From the NCBI RefSeq assembly GCF_964204865.1, contig NC_135252.1, positions 14,157,383 through 14,221,382 on the forward strand: DNA of 64,000 bases, read 5' to 3'. The translations under genes were made by a program, and so were the position numbers. Positions 23,216 to 35,424 of this stretch are shown here, piece after piece. Each line of letters starts with the position of its first letter. Position 1 is the stretch's first letter. Source of the stretch: Styela clava (lineage: Eukaryota; Chordata; Ascidiacea; Stolidobranchia; Styelidae). Under the pieces are notes generated by a model. That model saw nothing but the letters and a program-made list of their open reading frames with translations. It did no database searches and was not told the origin of the DNA.

Positions 23216-25917
23216 TATCATTAAAAATGAATATAAATTGAATAAAATCAGTTCTCGGGTTATCAAAACATCTAACGTAGGAATAGCGTGACAAGGGGAT
23301 GATTGTTTTTGACCACAAGTTAAGTTGAAAATGATTTTATCAGCATTCTTATCGATTGACTTCAAATTGCATATTATAAAATATATTCCGCAATAAACAA
23401 TATCCTAAAATTGTACGAATATTAAGCGTTTTAAAAAGGTGTGTTGCAGTGAAGTTACCTAATGAATATTTATTTATTAAATATTTTTCTTCTCACATAA
23501 CATTAAATCTTGTGTTTACAGTGTATATAGTAATGCATAATAGTTTACCAATTTAGAATAAGTAAATTGAAGAAACTCTGTTAACCATTTGACATATTGC
23601 AATTTTATATAATATGAGCATAAGCCTACGCAATATGACCAATAAGTATAATAGTATATGTAGTTTTATAAATATTTTGCAAATATCATGAGTCGATGAA
23701 ATGTTGCAATATGTTGCTGTTTCTTTTATGAACAATTGTTGGACATTCAAGCGTTGATAAAATGATTGAAACAAAATGCCGGAAACTACATTGCTTAAAC
23801 GCAGTTTTGAAAATTACATCTTCTGTACAATAGAGTTTCATGAGTCCTTGTACAAATAGATTACGTTGAACAACAGTTTCATTACTGATCAAGTATATTC
23901 GAGGAAGTCATATTTAGTTAAATAAAAATATAAGCTTTACTTATCAGAAACCGAAGTTTTTTCCATAATATTTTTGGGTTCAACTTTTGTACTAAGATAT
24001 GCCCAGTGGCTCTTATTATATAGTTGAAAACAAGATGTCATGTTTAGCTTTATTACATTTAATCGACAGAAAATAATTAAAATACATTTTAAAAAATCCG
24101 AATATTTTCGTTGTCAATTTTATTTGAAATATTCAATGCGTGGAGTCTGCCAGACAAAAAAGAATTTAAAATTCACTGTTCGAACGCGGCAGAATCAAAA
24201 CTCGTAGTCATAAATTTTGAAGACACGAATATCTATCGAAGTTTTATATGGAAGGCTTGGTGTATCATATTGCATATAAACAAATTATTATACTACTGTA
24301 TGCCCATAAAGATATTGCGGGCGCACGAAATTCAATATCTTAATTTGTTGTGTTCAAAAATTGAGGAAAAGATTTACAGATATTATGTTAAGAATAGTTT
24401 CCCCCTATATATATACGACTAGGCCAATCATACACTGTACAAACGTTTGTAATACCGTGAGCTTTCTCATCCAGCCATAATCGAAGTGTAGTTGTTTGTC
24501 ATTATTTACCGGCATTGCAGTCAGTGATAATTTTATTTGGGTTATTAACCAAGATTTCCAACCATAATGACACGATAATAATGACTTTTCACCCACAGGG
24601 AGAATTTAAAATACTCTGACAGTCTAACATGTGATCTGCTTTCACTTTGAATAATATCAGTACGCAATGTTACTGAATATAGATTGGTTTTTCAAAAAAC
24701 ATCAACAAGTTTGCGCCATATTTCGTTTCATGATCCGGCTTATAAAAATTGCAACGAAAGTTTTAACCCTCAAAAAACCTTAATATTAGCAAATTACTCC
24801 AACCAATCATCAACGTAAACATTACAGCTTATCATTCGGGGCATTTGGACTGCAAATTTAAAAGCAGTATCGTATTCTTAGATATTGCTTAACCGCCAAT
24901 CTGTTGACAACTTGACTTTGATAAATACCAGAAAATACATTTCTAAGCCAAGTCTGTAGCTTGTGATACTTGGACACTATTTTGTTACTTTTAGCATGTC
25001 AAAAACTGAAATGTCATTTCTTCATATAGTAAATGTCAAAGTTCAACTCGTTCAACTCTTTGTGATTTAGCTTACAAAACCTCATTTATATACAGTGAGC
25101 ATTTACACAGGCATTTTACTCCACTTCTATATCTTTAAGCAAGAAATTTGGTGTTCCCTAGTATGTGTACCAGGTTAGGGTTGGGCCATAATTTTATTTC
25201 GATTTCCCTTATTTTGGTTATATTAGGAGTTCGGGGGCTGTCTGTGTTAGCCAACTGAATATGCCCACTGTCCATAGGTTTCAGTCCCTTTACACAACTT
25301 GATGTAAAGTAGGCGAACAAACTTAGGTACCTCCATATTGGTACACATATTTCTGGAGTGCCAAAAATGTTACACAAAAGTTCCAGTGCTATTGATTTTT
25401 CACATACGGAAAATATGACTCCACTTAGTTCATTTCAACGATATTATAACGGCTTCTGCTCGTTTGTGCATCTTTCTTCCATCTCCGCCCAATTGTTTTC
25501 TGTAATTCTACTAGATCAATCCGAAGTTATCATTCATAGACTGTTGAAGTTTCCGTTTGTCAAACAAACTTTTGTGCCAATTTTTTTGCCGAGAACATTT
25601 GTCTTATAAATCTCAATTACTCTCAGTTACTTCCCTGACCATATTTTATGGAATTTTTCCGAGTGTCCTGTTTTAACTGATATCTACTGCCGACTGTTTT
25701 GAAAGGATGATCTTATGTTGTTGTTGGTCGATTGCAACTTTTTTTTGATGATTGCCTGGAACTTTGCCTTGAGCAAGTTTTATAAAAAATACTCTTCAGT
25801 CAGAGAATTAAATTTGTATATTACTTCTTCGTAATTCTAGATATATAAATGAAAACCAGGATGCATTACGTTACTCTGTGAAGCATAAATTCTTACTTTT
25901 CCGGAAACATGTGATTG

Positions 25918-26040
25918 AATAATGAGAAATTTTGCTCTCCGTTTCTCAATTACTTCACACAATTTAGTCATTATCGCGAAGTAATTTAATGACTAGAAAT
26001 TAAAGTAATTTCTTTAACATATGACATCATTTTTGTTTAA
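25918..26040 (+). repeat. Diverged dispersed block (GATTGAATAATGAGAAAT family)
   Basis: The block begins ATTGAATAATGAGAAAT, contains TTCACACAATTTA and AGTAATTT, and ends TAACATATGACATCATTT. The same order of motifs occurs at 39254-39366 with substitutions, and the opening motif alone recurs near 43803. The second copy within the duplication is near 31980. Function unknown. Confidence 0.45.
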
Positions 26041-27073
26041 AATATATTATGAAACAATGCCGTTAAATCGAGTTTAGTAGAATAAAAATATACGTTCACA
26101 GCATGTTTTGGGATGTTAAATTAAAAAAAGTCCATTCATTTTTAATAAAGACGTGTATTAAATATGTATCTAAACTTGACTTTAACTAACCAAATTGAAT
26201 TATGTTTTAAACCATCCATTGAATTGATGATGAGCATTAATCAATTCACTATCATTACAAGCTTTTGTTAAAAATTAAAAAGTCCAACAGATATCCTTTA
26301 GTTCAACAATACGAACGTTGTTGAAAGTACTACCTAATCCATACCTAATGTTGGAATGATGTCGTCAAACAATAATTTGCGTAATTTCGAACAGTAACAC
26401 TTGAAATCGTAGCGTTTAAACTACTTTTGAGTGGTAGTTTAGCTAAATGGTGCATAATTACAACCAACAGCGACAACTTTCTCATGACCCATCCAACATA
26501 GATATTTACATATAAGAATGTGATAATGCGAACGACATGATGAAATCTTCATATTAAAATAAAATTAAAACGTAATTGATAGTAACATATAGTAAAGTTA
26601 TTTTATTAAAGAGCGCCACGAGAAATGCATTCGTTTAAAAAAGTAGAACTGATCCAGCTTCTTGATTCCTGCTCTTCGTGGGTATAGGAGAATGCATTAA
26701 GACAACAAATGATATCCCAGCAACACTATTTGTTTATTTCTTTATTTTGTTCAGACGTTTTTATAACTCCATGTGGTAGAATTAGATTATGACACATTTT
26801 GTGGGTACAATTTTCTGTTTAAGGAGGTAGAATACAATTTATTTAAAAACAAGTATTTCATAATGGTTGATAGTTAGAATTACCTAACATAACGTACTTT
26901 AATATACAAAAACGTTAGAAATATATTTTTAGATTTTAAAGTTTACTAATATTTAAATAGAATTCAACGGTAACAGTAATTGAAGAATATTTCACGCTCT
27001 CGTACTTAAAAACGCGACTTACGTCTGTCGAGACATTTCGTTTTGGAGAAGAAAAAATGCGTCATGATATCGT

Positions 27074-27110
27074 GATATAAAAGCTGCGGACTTAAGCACT
27101 TTTATTCAGT
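27074..27110 (+). promoter_or_regulatory. Core promoter of GNAT gene 3
   Basis: TATAAAAG at 27076-27083 is followed by an initiator TTCAGT with its A at 27108, 32 bp downstream. This is standard spacing for a TATA/Inr promoter. The layout matches gene 2 and is identical in gene 4. It predicts a 5' UTR of about 120 nt with no upstream intron. Confidence 0.7.
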
Positions 27111-27230
27111 ATCGAGCGCTCTCGAAACTATCAATACAATCGAATTTTGTAAATATCAACGTGTTTTGCAAATCTCCGTACAAGTTGCTAAAAAGCTGAA
27201 AGATATAAACAGTCTCAAACGAAAGTTAAC

Positions 27231-28659
27231 ATGTGCAGGTAAGAACCATATTTGTCTACCATAGGAATGCTGATGTCAAATAAATGTATATTGTTCATGT
27301 TATTTTACTTCTCTTTCATTTATTTCAGTAAAGTTAGAGTTGAACTATCACGCGGAGAACAAGATTGGACAGAAGTCAGGGAATGCCTTGTTCGAGCTTT
27401 TCATCATTATTCTCTGTATAAATACTTAATACCTAATGAACAAAGAAGACCAGAATTTTTAAGAAGATATTTAGAAGCAATATATGACGTCACTATACGT
27501 AATGGAAACTCAATACTTTTAGTTGGAAGATTATCTGACAATGTAAGTTTACGAATGATTACAAGTATATGTAATTCACAATAATATTATACCTATTAAA
27601 TGTTTTTCTTATCATCAAATACAGAACACAGTTATAGGAGGAGCTATGGTTGTTCCTCCATCTCAAGATCATGGAGGATGGGAATGTGAAAAAGCTGACG
27701 ATTTTTACGAAGCATATGAAAAATATAAATTGAAAGAAATCGACCTGGAAGCATTTGAAAGAATGAAGAAGTAAGTTTTAAAATTTTACATACGTTTACG
27801 ATTGTCATTGTCCAATTTAGAAGCAAATAAAAATATCATGTTTTTGTTCAGATATGAAGAATGGGAATATGAAAATATATCAAAACATGTTTGTTCAACT
27901 AAAGTACCGTTATGGAATGGAATATTCTGTGCTGTTGATCCCAAGTATGCAGGAAGAGGATGTGGGAGTATGAGTTACAATGAATGTTTGAAAATAATAA
28001 ATAATTTTCGAAAAATCAAGATGACCGAAGCGAAGAAAATGGAAAATCAATCCAAAATAAATATTCGAAAAACTGCCCAAAAATTACTTGGGTATTACAA
28101 AAATCAAATTAATTTCAAAACTCTGACGGCATTTTTTCATAGTCTGTCGATACTATCACATCGTTCACCACCAATTCAGAGTGTTTCCGTCAACAACACC
28201 ACAGTAGAAAGCGAAAATACTGAAATCCAATTAAAAAAATCTTCAAAGAGATTGACAGATTTTAAAAAGTCACCAATGCTTTTTATGATTTGTCACAGTA
28301 GACAAGCAGTTCGATTTCACCAAAAGAATGGTTTTCAGTCAGTGGCCGACATTCCCTACTACGATGAAAACACATCGATTGATGAAGAAAAATCTCTATT
28401 CAACGTTAACGTATTGATGATGGATCCTTTGGACGCCGATAGAATTACTGACTTTACGCAAAAATTAAATTGCGCAATGCCGGGAAAACAAAAAATGCGA
28501 TTCGGAATTAGTACTCAGATACATATTTTCACCAGATTATTAACGACATTCCAAAACTACCAAATCACAGCAAAATTAAAACAGTTATCTATCACTGCTA
28601 TTCTACATTCCTTATTTTATTCAAATGGAAATTTATTTTATAAATGTTTTTCAGAATAA
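27231..28659 (+). CDS. GNAT-family N-acetyltransferase-like protein, gene 3 (4 exons, 391 aa, replaced C-terminus)
   Basis: Exons are 27231-27238 (ATGTGCAG), 27329-27542, 27625-27770 and 27852-28659. Introns are 90, 82 and 81 bp with gtaaga or gtaagt donors. Landmarks: ELSRGEQDWTEV near residue 9, FLRRYLEAIYDVTIRNGNS, VIGGAMVVPP (77-86), WNGIFCAVDP (144-153), acetyl-CoA loop GRGCGS (157-162), HSLSILSH block (219-226) and motif-B-like HSRQAVRFHQKNGF (271-284). This is the two-motif signature of GNAT acetyltransferases, with an insert of over 100 residues between loop and motif B; the acceptor is unknown. After residue 342 the sequence departs from gene 4. A 1-bp insertion and a deletion of about 298 bp join the frame to what is 3' UTR in gene 4, giving a new tail ending YKCFSE. 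Residue 270 is Cys where genes 2 and 4 have Ser. Confidence 0.82.
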
Positions 28660-29036
28660 CTCACTGTTTATGTTTTTATTTTTTTATTTAAACAATTTTT
28701 TTATCGTTTTTGAATCTTTCTTACTAGTTTGATTTTGTTAGGTTTGTTGATTATTTTGTTAAATATATGATTTTTTTTATATTGTATGCTGGCTTTTTTG
28801 TTACATAACATTAGGATTCTTGTTATACTATTTTGCAGCGATAGTTGTCCTCAGCGTTTGAAATACCATGGGTATTCGAGATAATTTTCGCACATTTGGG
28901 TCGAAATTGAAGTTACATGCTTTAATTAAATCAGTTTTTAGGTCTAAGTTTAATATACTATTACTTGGAGTGTCTGCCTCGCTTTTTGTGTTAGTCATGG
29001 TTTGTGCATTTCACTGGTCTTTCTTTCTTCGACTCC

Positions 29037-29061
29037 AATAAAACGATGCGTGTGCAATAAA
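29037..29061 (+). terminator. Polyadenylation signals, GNAT gene 3
   Basis: Two AATAAA hexamers (29037-29042 and 29056-29061) lie about 380 bp past the stop. They are conserved in unit B. The assignment is by motif and position only. Confidence 0.4.
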
Positions 29062-32000
29062 GTTAAGCTTGAATACGTAATCTTTTTTGGAAAATCTGCT
29101 CTGACCGCACTTCTTTCTATTAGGGGTCGCCAATTTCATGCTGTGACATTATTATTGCCATAATCAAAAAGTTTCAAGATTTGAAAAACTCCGAATGTAG
29201 TTCACGCGATAACATTGTTGCAAAACAAGCTAACTTAACGCTGAAAAAATTGTGGATGAAAATTTGCTCTTCTTCAGGTACAAATTTACAAATTTATCAT
29301 TAAAAATGAACTTAAATTGAATAAAATCAGTTCTCGGGTTATCAAAACATCTAACGTAGGAATAGCGTGACAAGGGGATGATTGTTTTTGACCACAAGTT
29401 AAGTTGAAAATGATTTTATCAGCATTCTTATCGATTGACTTCAAATGGCAGATTATAAAATATATTCCGCAATAAACAATATCCTAAAATTGTACGAATA
29501 TTAAGCGTTTTAAAAAGGTGTGTTGCAGTGAAGTTACGTAATGGATATTTATTTATTAATTATTTTTCTTCTCACATAACATTAAATCTTGTGTTTACAG
29601 TGTATATAGTAATGCATAATAGTTTACCAATTTAGAATAAGTAAATTGAAGAAACTCTGTTAACCATTCGACATATTGCAATTTTATATAATATGAGCAT
29701 AAGCCCATGCAATATGACCAATAAGTATAATAGTATATGTAGTTTTATAAATATTTTGCAAATATCGTGAGTCGATGAAATGTTGCAATATGTTGCTGTT
29801 TCTTTTATGAACAATTGTTGGACATTCAAGCGTTGATAAAATGATTGAAACAAAATGCCGGAAACTACATTGCTTAAACGCAGTTTTGAAAATTACATCT
29901 TCGGCACAATAGAGTTTCATGAGTCCTTGTACAAATAGATTACGTTGAACGACAGTTTCATTACTGATCAAGTATATTCGAGGAAGACATATTTAGCTAA
30001 ATAAAAATATAAGCTTTACTTATCAGAAACCGAAGTTTTTTCCATAATATTTTTGGGTTCAACTTTTGTACTAAGATATGCCCAGTGGCTTTTATTATAT
30101 AGTTGAAAACAAGATGTCGTGTTTAGCTTTATTACATTTAATCGACAGAAAATAATTAAAATACATTTTAAAAAATCCGAATATTTTCGTAGTCAATTTT
30201 ATTTGAAATATTCAATGCGTGGAGTCTGCCAGGCGAAAAGAATTTAAAATTCACTGTTCGAACGCAGCAGAATCAAAACTTGTAGTCATAAATTTTGAAG
30301 ACACGAATATCTATCGAAGTTTTATATGGAAGGCTTGGTGTATCATATTGCATATAAACAAATTATTATACTACTGTATGCCCATAAAGATATTGCGGAC
30401 GCACGAAATTCAATATCTTAATTTGTTATGTTCAAAAATTGACAAAAAGATTTACAGATATTATGTTAAGAATAGTTCCCCCCTATATACGACTAGGCCA
30501 ATCATACACTGTACAAACGTTTGTTATACCGTGAGCTTTCTCATCCCGCCATAATCGAAGTGTAGTTGTTTATCATTATTTACCGGCATTGCAATCAGTG
30601 ATAATTTTATTTGGGTTATTTACCAAGATTTCCAACCATAATGACACGATAATAATGACTTTTAACCCACAAGGAGAATTTAACATACTATATCATGTGA
30701 TCTGCTTTCACTTTGAATAACATCAGTACGCAATGTTACTGAATATAGATTGGTTTTTCAGAAAACATCAACAAGTTTGCGCCGTATTTCGTTTCATGAT
30801 CCGGCTTCTAAAAATTGCAATGAAACATTTAACCCTTAAAAAACCTTAATATTAGCAAATTACTCCAACCAATCATCAACGTAAACATTACAGCTTATCT
30901 CGGGGCATTTGGACTGCAAATTTAAAAGCAGTATCGTATTCTTAGATATTGCTTAACCGCCAATCTGTTGACAACTTGACTTTGATAAATACCAGAAAAT
31001 ACATTTCCAAGCCAAGTCTGTAGCTTGTGATACTTGGACACTATTTTGTTACTTTTAGCATGTCAAAAACTGAAATGTCATTTCTTCATATAGTAAATGT
31101 CAAAGTTCAACTCGTTCAACTCTTTGTGATTTAGCTTACAAAACTTAATTTATATACAGTGAGCATTTACACACGATTTTTACTTCACTTCTATATCTTT
31201 AAGCAAGAAATTTGGTGTTCCCTAGTATGTGTACCAGGTTAGGGTTGGGCCATAATTTTATTTCGATTTTTCTTATTTTGGTTATATTAGGAGTTCGGGG
31301 ACTGTCTGTGTTAGCCAACTGAATATGCCCACTGTCCATAGGTTTCAGTCCCTTTACACAACTTGATGTAAAGTAGGCGAACAAACTTAGGTACCTCCAT
31401 ATTGGTACACATATTTCTGGAGCGCCAAAAATGTTACACAAAAGTTCCAGTGCTATTGATTTTTCACATACAGAAATTATGACTCCACTTAGTTCATTTC
31501 AACGATATTATAACGGCTTCTGCTCGTTTGTGCATCTTTCTTCCATCTCCGCCCAATTGTTTTCTGTAATTCTACTAGATCAATCCGAAGTTATCATTCA
31601 TAGACTGTTGAAGTTTCCGTTTGTCAAACAAACTTTTGTGCCAATTTTTTTGCCGAGAACATTTGTCTTATAAATCTCAATTACTCTCAGCTACTTCCCT
31701 GACCATATTTTATGGAATTTTTCCGAGTGTCCTGTTTTAACTGATATCTACTGCCGACTGTTTTGAAAGGATGATCTTATGTTGTTGTTGGTCGATTGCA
31801 ACTTTTTTTTGATGATTGCCTGGAACTTTGCTTTGAGCAAGTTTTATAAAAAATACTCTTCAGTCAGAGAATTAAATTTGTATATTACTTCTTTGTAATT
31901 CTAGATATATAAATGAAAACCAGGATGCATTACGTTACTCTGTGAAGCATAAATTCTTACTTTTCCGGAAACATGTGATTGAATAATGAGAAATTTTGCT

Positions 32001-33140
32001 CTCCGTTTCTCAATTACTTCACACAATTTAGTCATTATCGCGAAGTAATTTAATGACTAGAAATTAAAGTAATTTCTTTAACATATGACATCATTTTTGT
32101 TTAAAATATATTATGAAACAATGCCGTTAAATCGAGTTTAGTAGAATAAAAATATACGTTCACAGCATGTTTTGGGATGTTAAATTAAAAAAAGTCCATT
32201 CATTTTTAATAAAGACGTGTATTAAATATGTATCTAAACTTGACTTTAACTAACCAAATTGAATTATGTTTTAAACCATCCATTGAATTGATGATGAGCA
32301 TTAATCAATTCACTATCATTACAAGCTTTTGTTAAAAATTAAAAAGTCCAACAGATATCCTTTAGTTCAACAATACGAACGTTGTTGAAAATACTACCTA
32401 ATCCATACCTAATGTTGGAATGATGTCGTCAAACAATAATTTGCGTAATTTCGAACAGTAACACTTGAAATCGTAGCGTTTAAACTACTTTTGAGTGGTA
32501 GTTTAGCTAAATGGTGCATAATTACAACCAACAGCGACAACTTTCTCATGACCCATCCAACATAGATATTTACATATAAGAATGTGATAATGCGAACGAC
32601 ATGATGAAATCTTCATATTAAAATAAAATTAAAACGTAATTGATAGTAACATATAGTAAAGTTATTTTATTAAAGAGCGCCACGAGAAATGCATTCGTTT
32701 AAAAAAGTAGAACTGATCCAGCTTCTTGATTCCTGCTCTTCGTGGGTATAGGAGAATGCATTAAGACAACAAATGATATCCCAGCAACACTATTTGTTTA
32801 TTTCTTTATTTTGTTCAGACGTTTTTATAACTCCATGTGGTAGAATTAGATTATGACACATTTTGTGGGTACAATTTTCTGTTTAAGGAGGTAGAATACA
32901 ATTTATTTAAAAACAAGTATTTTTTCATAATGGTTGATAGTTAGAATTACCTAACATAACGTACTTTAATATACAAAAACGTTAGAAATATATTTTTAGA
33001 TTTTAAAGTTTACTAATATTTAAATAGAATTCAACGGTAACAGTAATTGAAGAAAATTTCACGCTCTCGTACTTAAAAACGCGACTTACGTCTGTCGAGA
33101 CATTTCGTTTTGGAGAAGAAAAAATGCGTCATGATATCGT

Positions 33141-33177
33141 GATATAAAAGCTGCGGACTTAAGCACTTTTATTCAGT
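33141..33177 (+). promoter_or_regulatory. Core promoter of GNAT gene 4
   Basis: TATAAAAG at 33143-33150 and the initiator A at 33175, 32 bp apart. The region is identical to that of gene 3. Confidence 0.7.
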
Positions 33178-33297
33178 ATCGAGCGCTCTCGAAACTATCA
33201 ATACAATCGAATTTTGTAAATATCAACGTGTTTTGCAAATCTCCGTACAAGTTGCTAAAAAGCTGAAAGATATAAACAGTCTCAAACGAAAGTTAAC

Positions 33298-34693
33298 ATG
33301 TGCAGGTAAGAACCATATTTGTCTACCATAGGAATGCTGATGTCAAATAAATGTATATTGTTCATGTTATTTTACTTCTCTTTCATTTATTTCAGTAAAG
33401 TTAGAGTTGAACTATCACGCGGAGAACAAGATTGGACAGAAGTCAGGGAATGCCTTGTTCGAGCTTTTCATCATTATTCTCTGTATAAATACTTAATACC
33501 TAATGAACAAAGAAGACCAGAATTTTTAAGAAGATATTTAGAAGCAATATATGACGTCACTATACGTAATGGAAACTCAATACTTTTAGTTGGAAGATTA
33601 TCTGACAATGTAAGTTTACGAATGATTACAAGTATATGTAATTCACAATAATATTATACCTATTAAATGTTTTTCTTATCATCAAATACAGAACACAGTT
33701 ATAGGAGGAGCTATGGTTGTTCCTCCATCTCAAGATCATGGAGGATGGGAATGTGAAAAAGCTGACGATTTTTACGAAGCATATGAAAAATATAAATTGA
33801 AAGAAATCGACCTGGAAGCATTTGAAAGAATGGAGACGTAAGTTTTAAAATTTTACATACGTTTACGATTGTCATTGTCCAATTTAGAAGCAAATAAAAA
33901 TATCATGTTTTTGTTCAGATATGAAGAATGGGATTATGAAAATATATCAAAACATGTTTGTTCAACTAAAGTACCGTTATGGAATGGAATATTCTGTGCT
34001 GTTGATCCCAAGTATGCAGGAAGAGGATGTGGGAGTATGAGTTACAATGAATGTTTGAAAATAATAAATAATTTTCGAAAAATCAAGATGACCGAAGCGA
34101 AGAAAATGGAAAATCAATCCAAAATAAATATTCGAAAAACTGCCCAAAAATTACTTGGGTATTACAAAAATCAAATTAATTTCAAAACTCTGACGGCATT
34201 TTTTCATAGTCTGTCGATACTATCACATCGTTCACCACCAATTCAGAGTGTTTCCGTCAACAACACCACAGTAGAAAGCGAAAATACTGAAATCCAATTA
34301 AAAAAATCTTCAAAGAGATTGACAGATTTTAAAAAGTCACCAATGCTTTTTATGATTAGTCACAGTAGACAAGCAGTTCGATTTCACCAAAAGATTGGTT
34401 TTCAGTCAGTGGCCGACATTCCCTACTACGATGAAAACACATCGATTGATGAAGAAAAATCTCTATTCAACGTTAACGTATTGATGATGGATCCTTTGGA
34501 CGCCGATAGAATTACTGACTTTACGCAAAAATTAAATTGCGCAATGCCGGGAAAACAAAAAATGCGATTCGGAAGTAGTACTCAGACAACATTTTCACCA
34601 GAGGCAGAACAACCACAGCTGAAACACAATTTCGATAAACCTTGTTTGATAAATAAATATGATTGTCCTAACATCATTAGAAATAGAGGGTGA
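33298..34693 (+). CDS. GNAT-family N-acetyltransferase-like protein, gene 4 (4 exons, 380 aa)
   Basis: Exons are 33298-33305, 33396-33609, 33692-33837 and 33919-34693. Introns are 90, 82 and 81 bp and identical in sequence to those of gene 3. Domain order is as in gene 3: N-terminal EQDW block, VIGGAMVVPP, WNGIFCAVDP, acetyl-CoA loop GRGCGS (157-162), HSLSILSH block, then motif-B-like HSRQAVRFHQKIGF (271-284). The Asn at 282, present in genes 1, 2 and 3, is Ile here. This position sits in the N/K-G-F core of GNAT motif B and may matter. Other replacements against gene 3 are K122E, K123T, E128D, C270S and I342S. The C-terminus (SPEAEQ to IIRNRG) is probably the original one. The closest AATAAA signals are far downstream, at 35400-35405 and 35419-35424. 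Substrate unknown. Confidence 0.82.
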
Positions 34694-35399
34694 ATATTAT
34701 TATATCAAAGTTTTCAATTTCCGAGTTGCAATAAGTTCGTCTGCGATAGACAATTTTCAATAAGTAGTTTTGTATTGAATAATATTAATCCACTCTGCCG
34801 AAATGTGAATTGTTAAATTGTTGTAAATACATCGAAATGTTTTAGGTTTTGAGAAAATATCACATGGAACAATTTCGTTATACTTTTTACGTTTGTTAAA
34901 TTATTAACGACATTCCAAAACTACCGAATCACAGCAAAATTAAAACAGTTATCTATCACTGCTATTCTACATTCCTTATTTTATTCAAATGGAAATTTAT
35001 TTTATAAATGTTTTTCAGAATAACTCACTGTTTATGTTTTTATTTTTTTATTTAAACAATTTTTTTATCGTTTTTGAATCTTTCTTACTAGTTTGATTTT
35101 GTTAGGTTTGTTGATTATTTTGTTAAATATATGATTTTTTTTATATTGTATGCTGGCTTTTTTGTTACATAACATTAGGATTCTTGTTATACTATTTTGC
35201 AGCGATAGTTGTCCTCAGCGTTTGAAATACCATGGGTATTCGAGATAATTTTCGCACATTGAGTCGAAATTGAAGTTACATGCTTTAATTAAATCAGTTT
35301 TTAGGTCTAAGTTTAATATACTATTACTTGGAGTGTCTGCCTCGCTTTTTGTGTTAGTCATGGTTTGTGGATTTCACCGGTCTTTCTTTCTTCGACTTC

Positions 35400-35424
35400 A
35401 ATAAAACGATGCGTGTGCAATAAA
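35400..35424 (+). terminator. Polyadenylation signals, GNAT gene 4
   Basis: Two AATAAA hexamers at 35400-35405 and 35419-35424, about 700 bp past the stop, matching those after gene 3. Confidence 0.35.

Larger units (their letters stand above)
23216..29289 (+). repeat. Tandem segmental duplication, unit A (carries GNAT gene 3)
   Basis: This block recurs at 29295-35646 in the same orientation. The offset is 6079 bp at the left edge, about 6067 bp through the gene and 6364 bp after a 298-bp deletion in this unit. The boundary between units is a 5-bp filler (29290-29294). About 4 kb of each unit upstream of the gene is non-coding. Several short frames are shared by the two units, but only because of the recent copy. 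By eye the left part differs at roughly 2 percent and the gene region at well under 1 percent. Confidence 0.95.

Noticed and set aside
23553-25609. Short ORFs conserved between the two duplication units
   Set aside because: They are kept only because the whole block was copied recently. Differences fall without codon preference, and there is no known domain.
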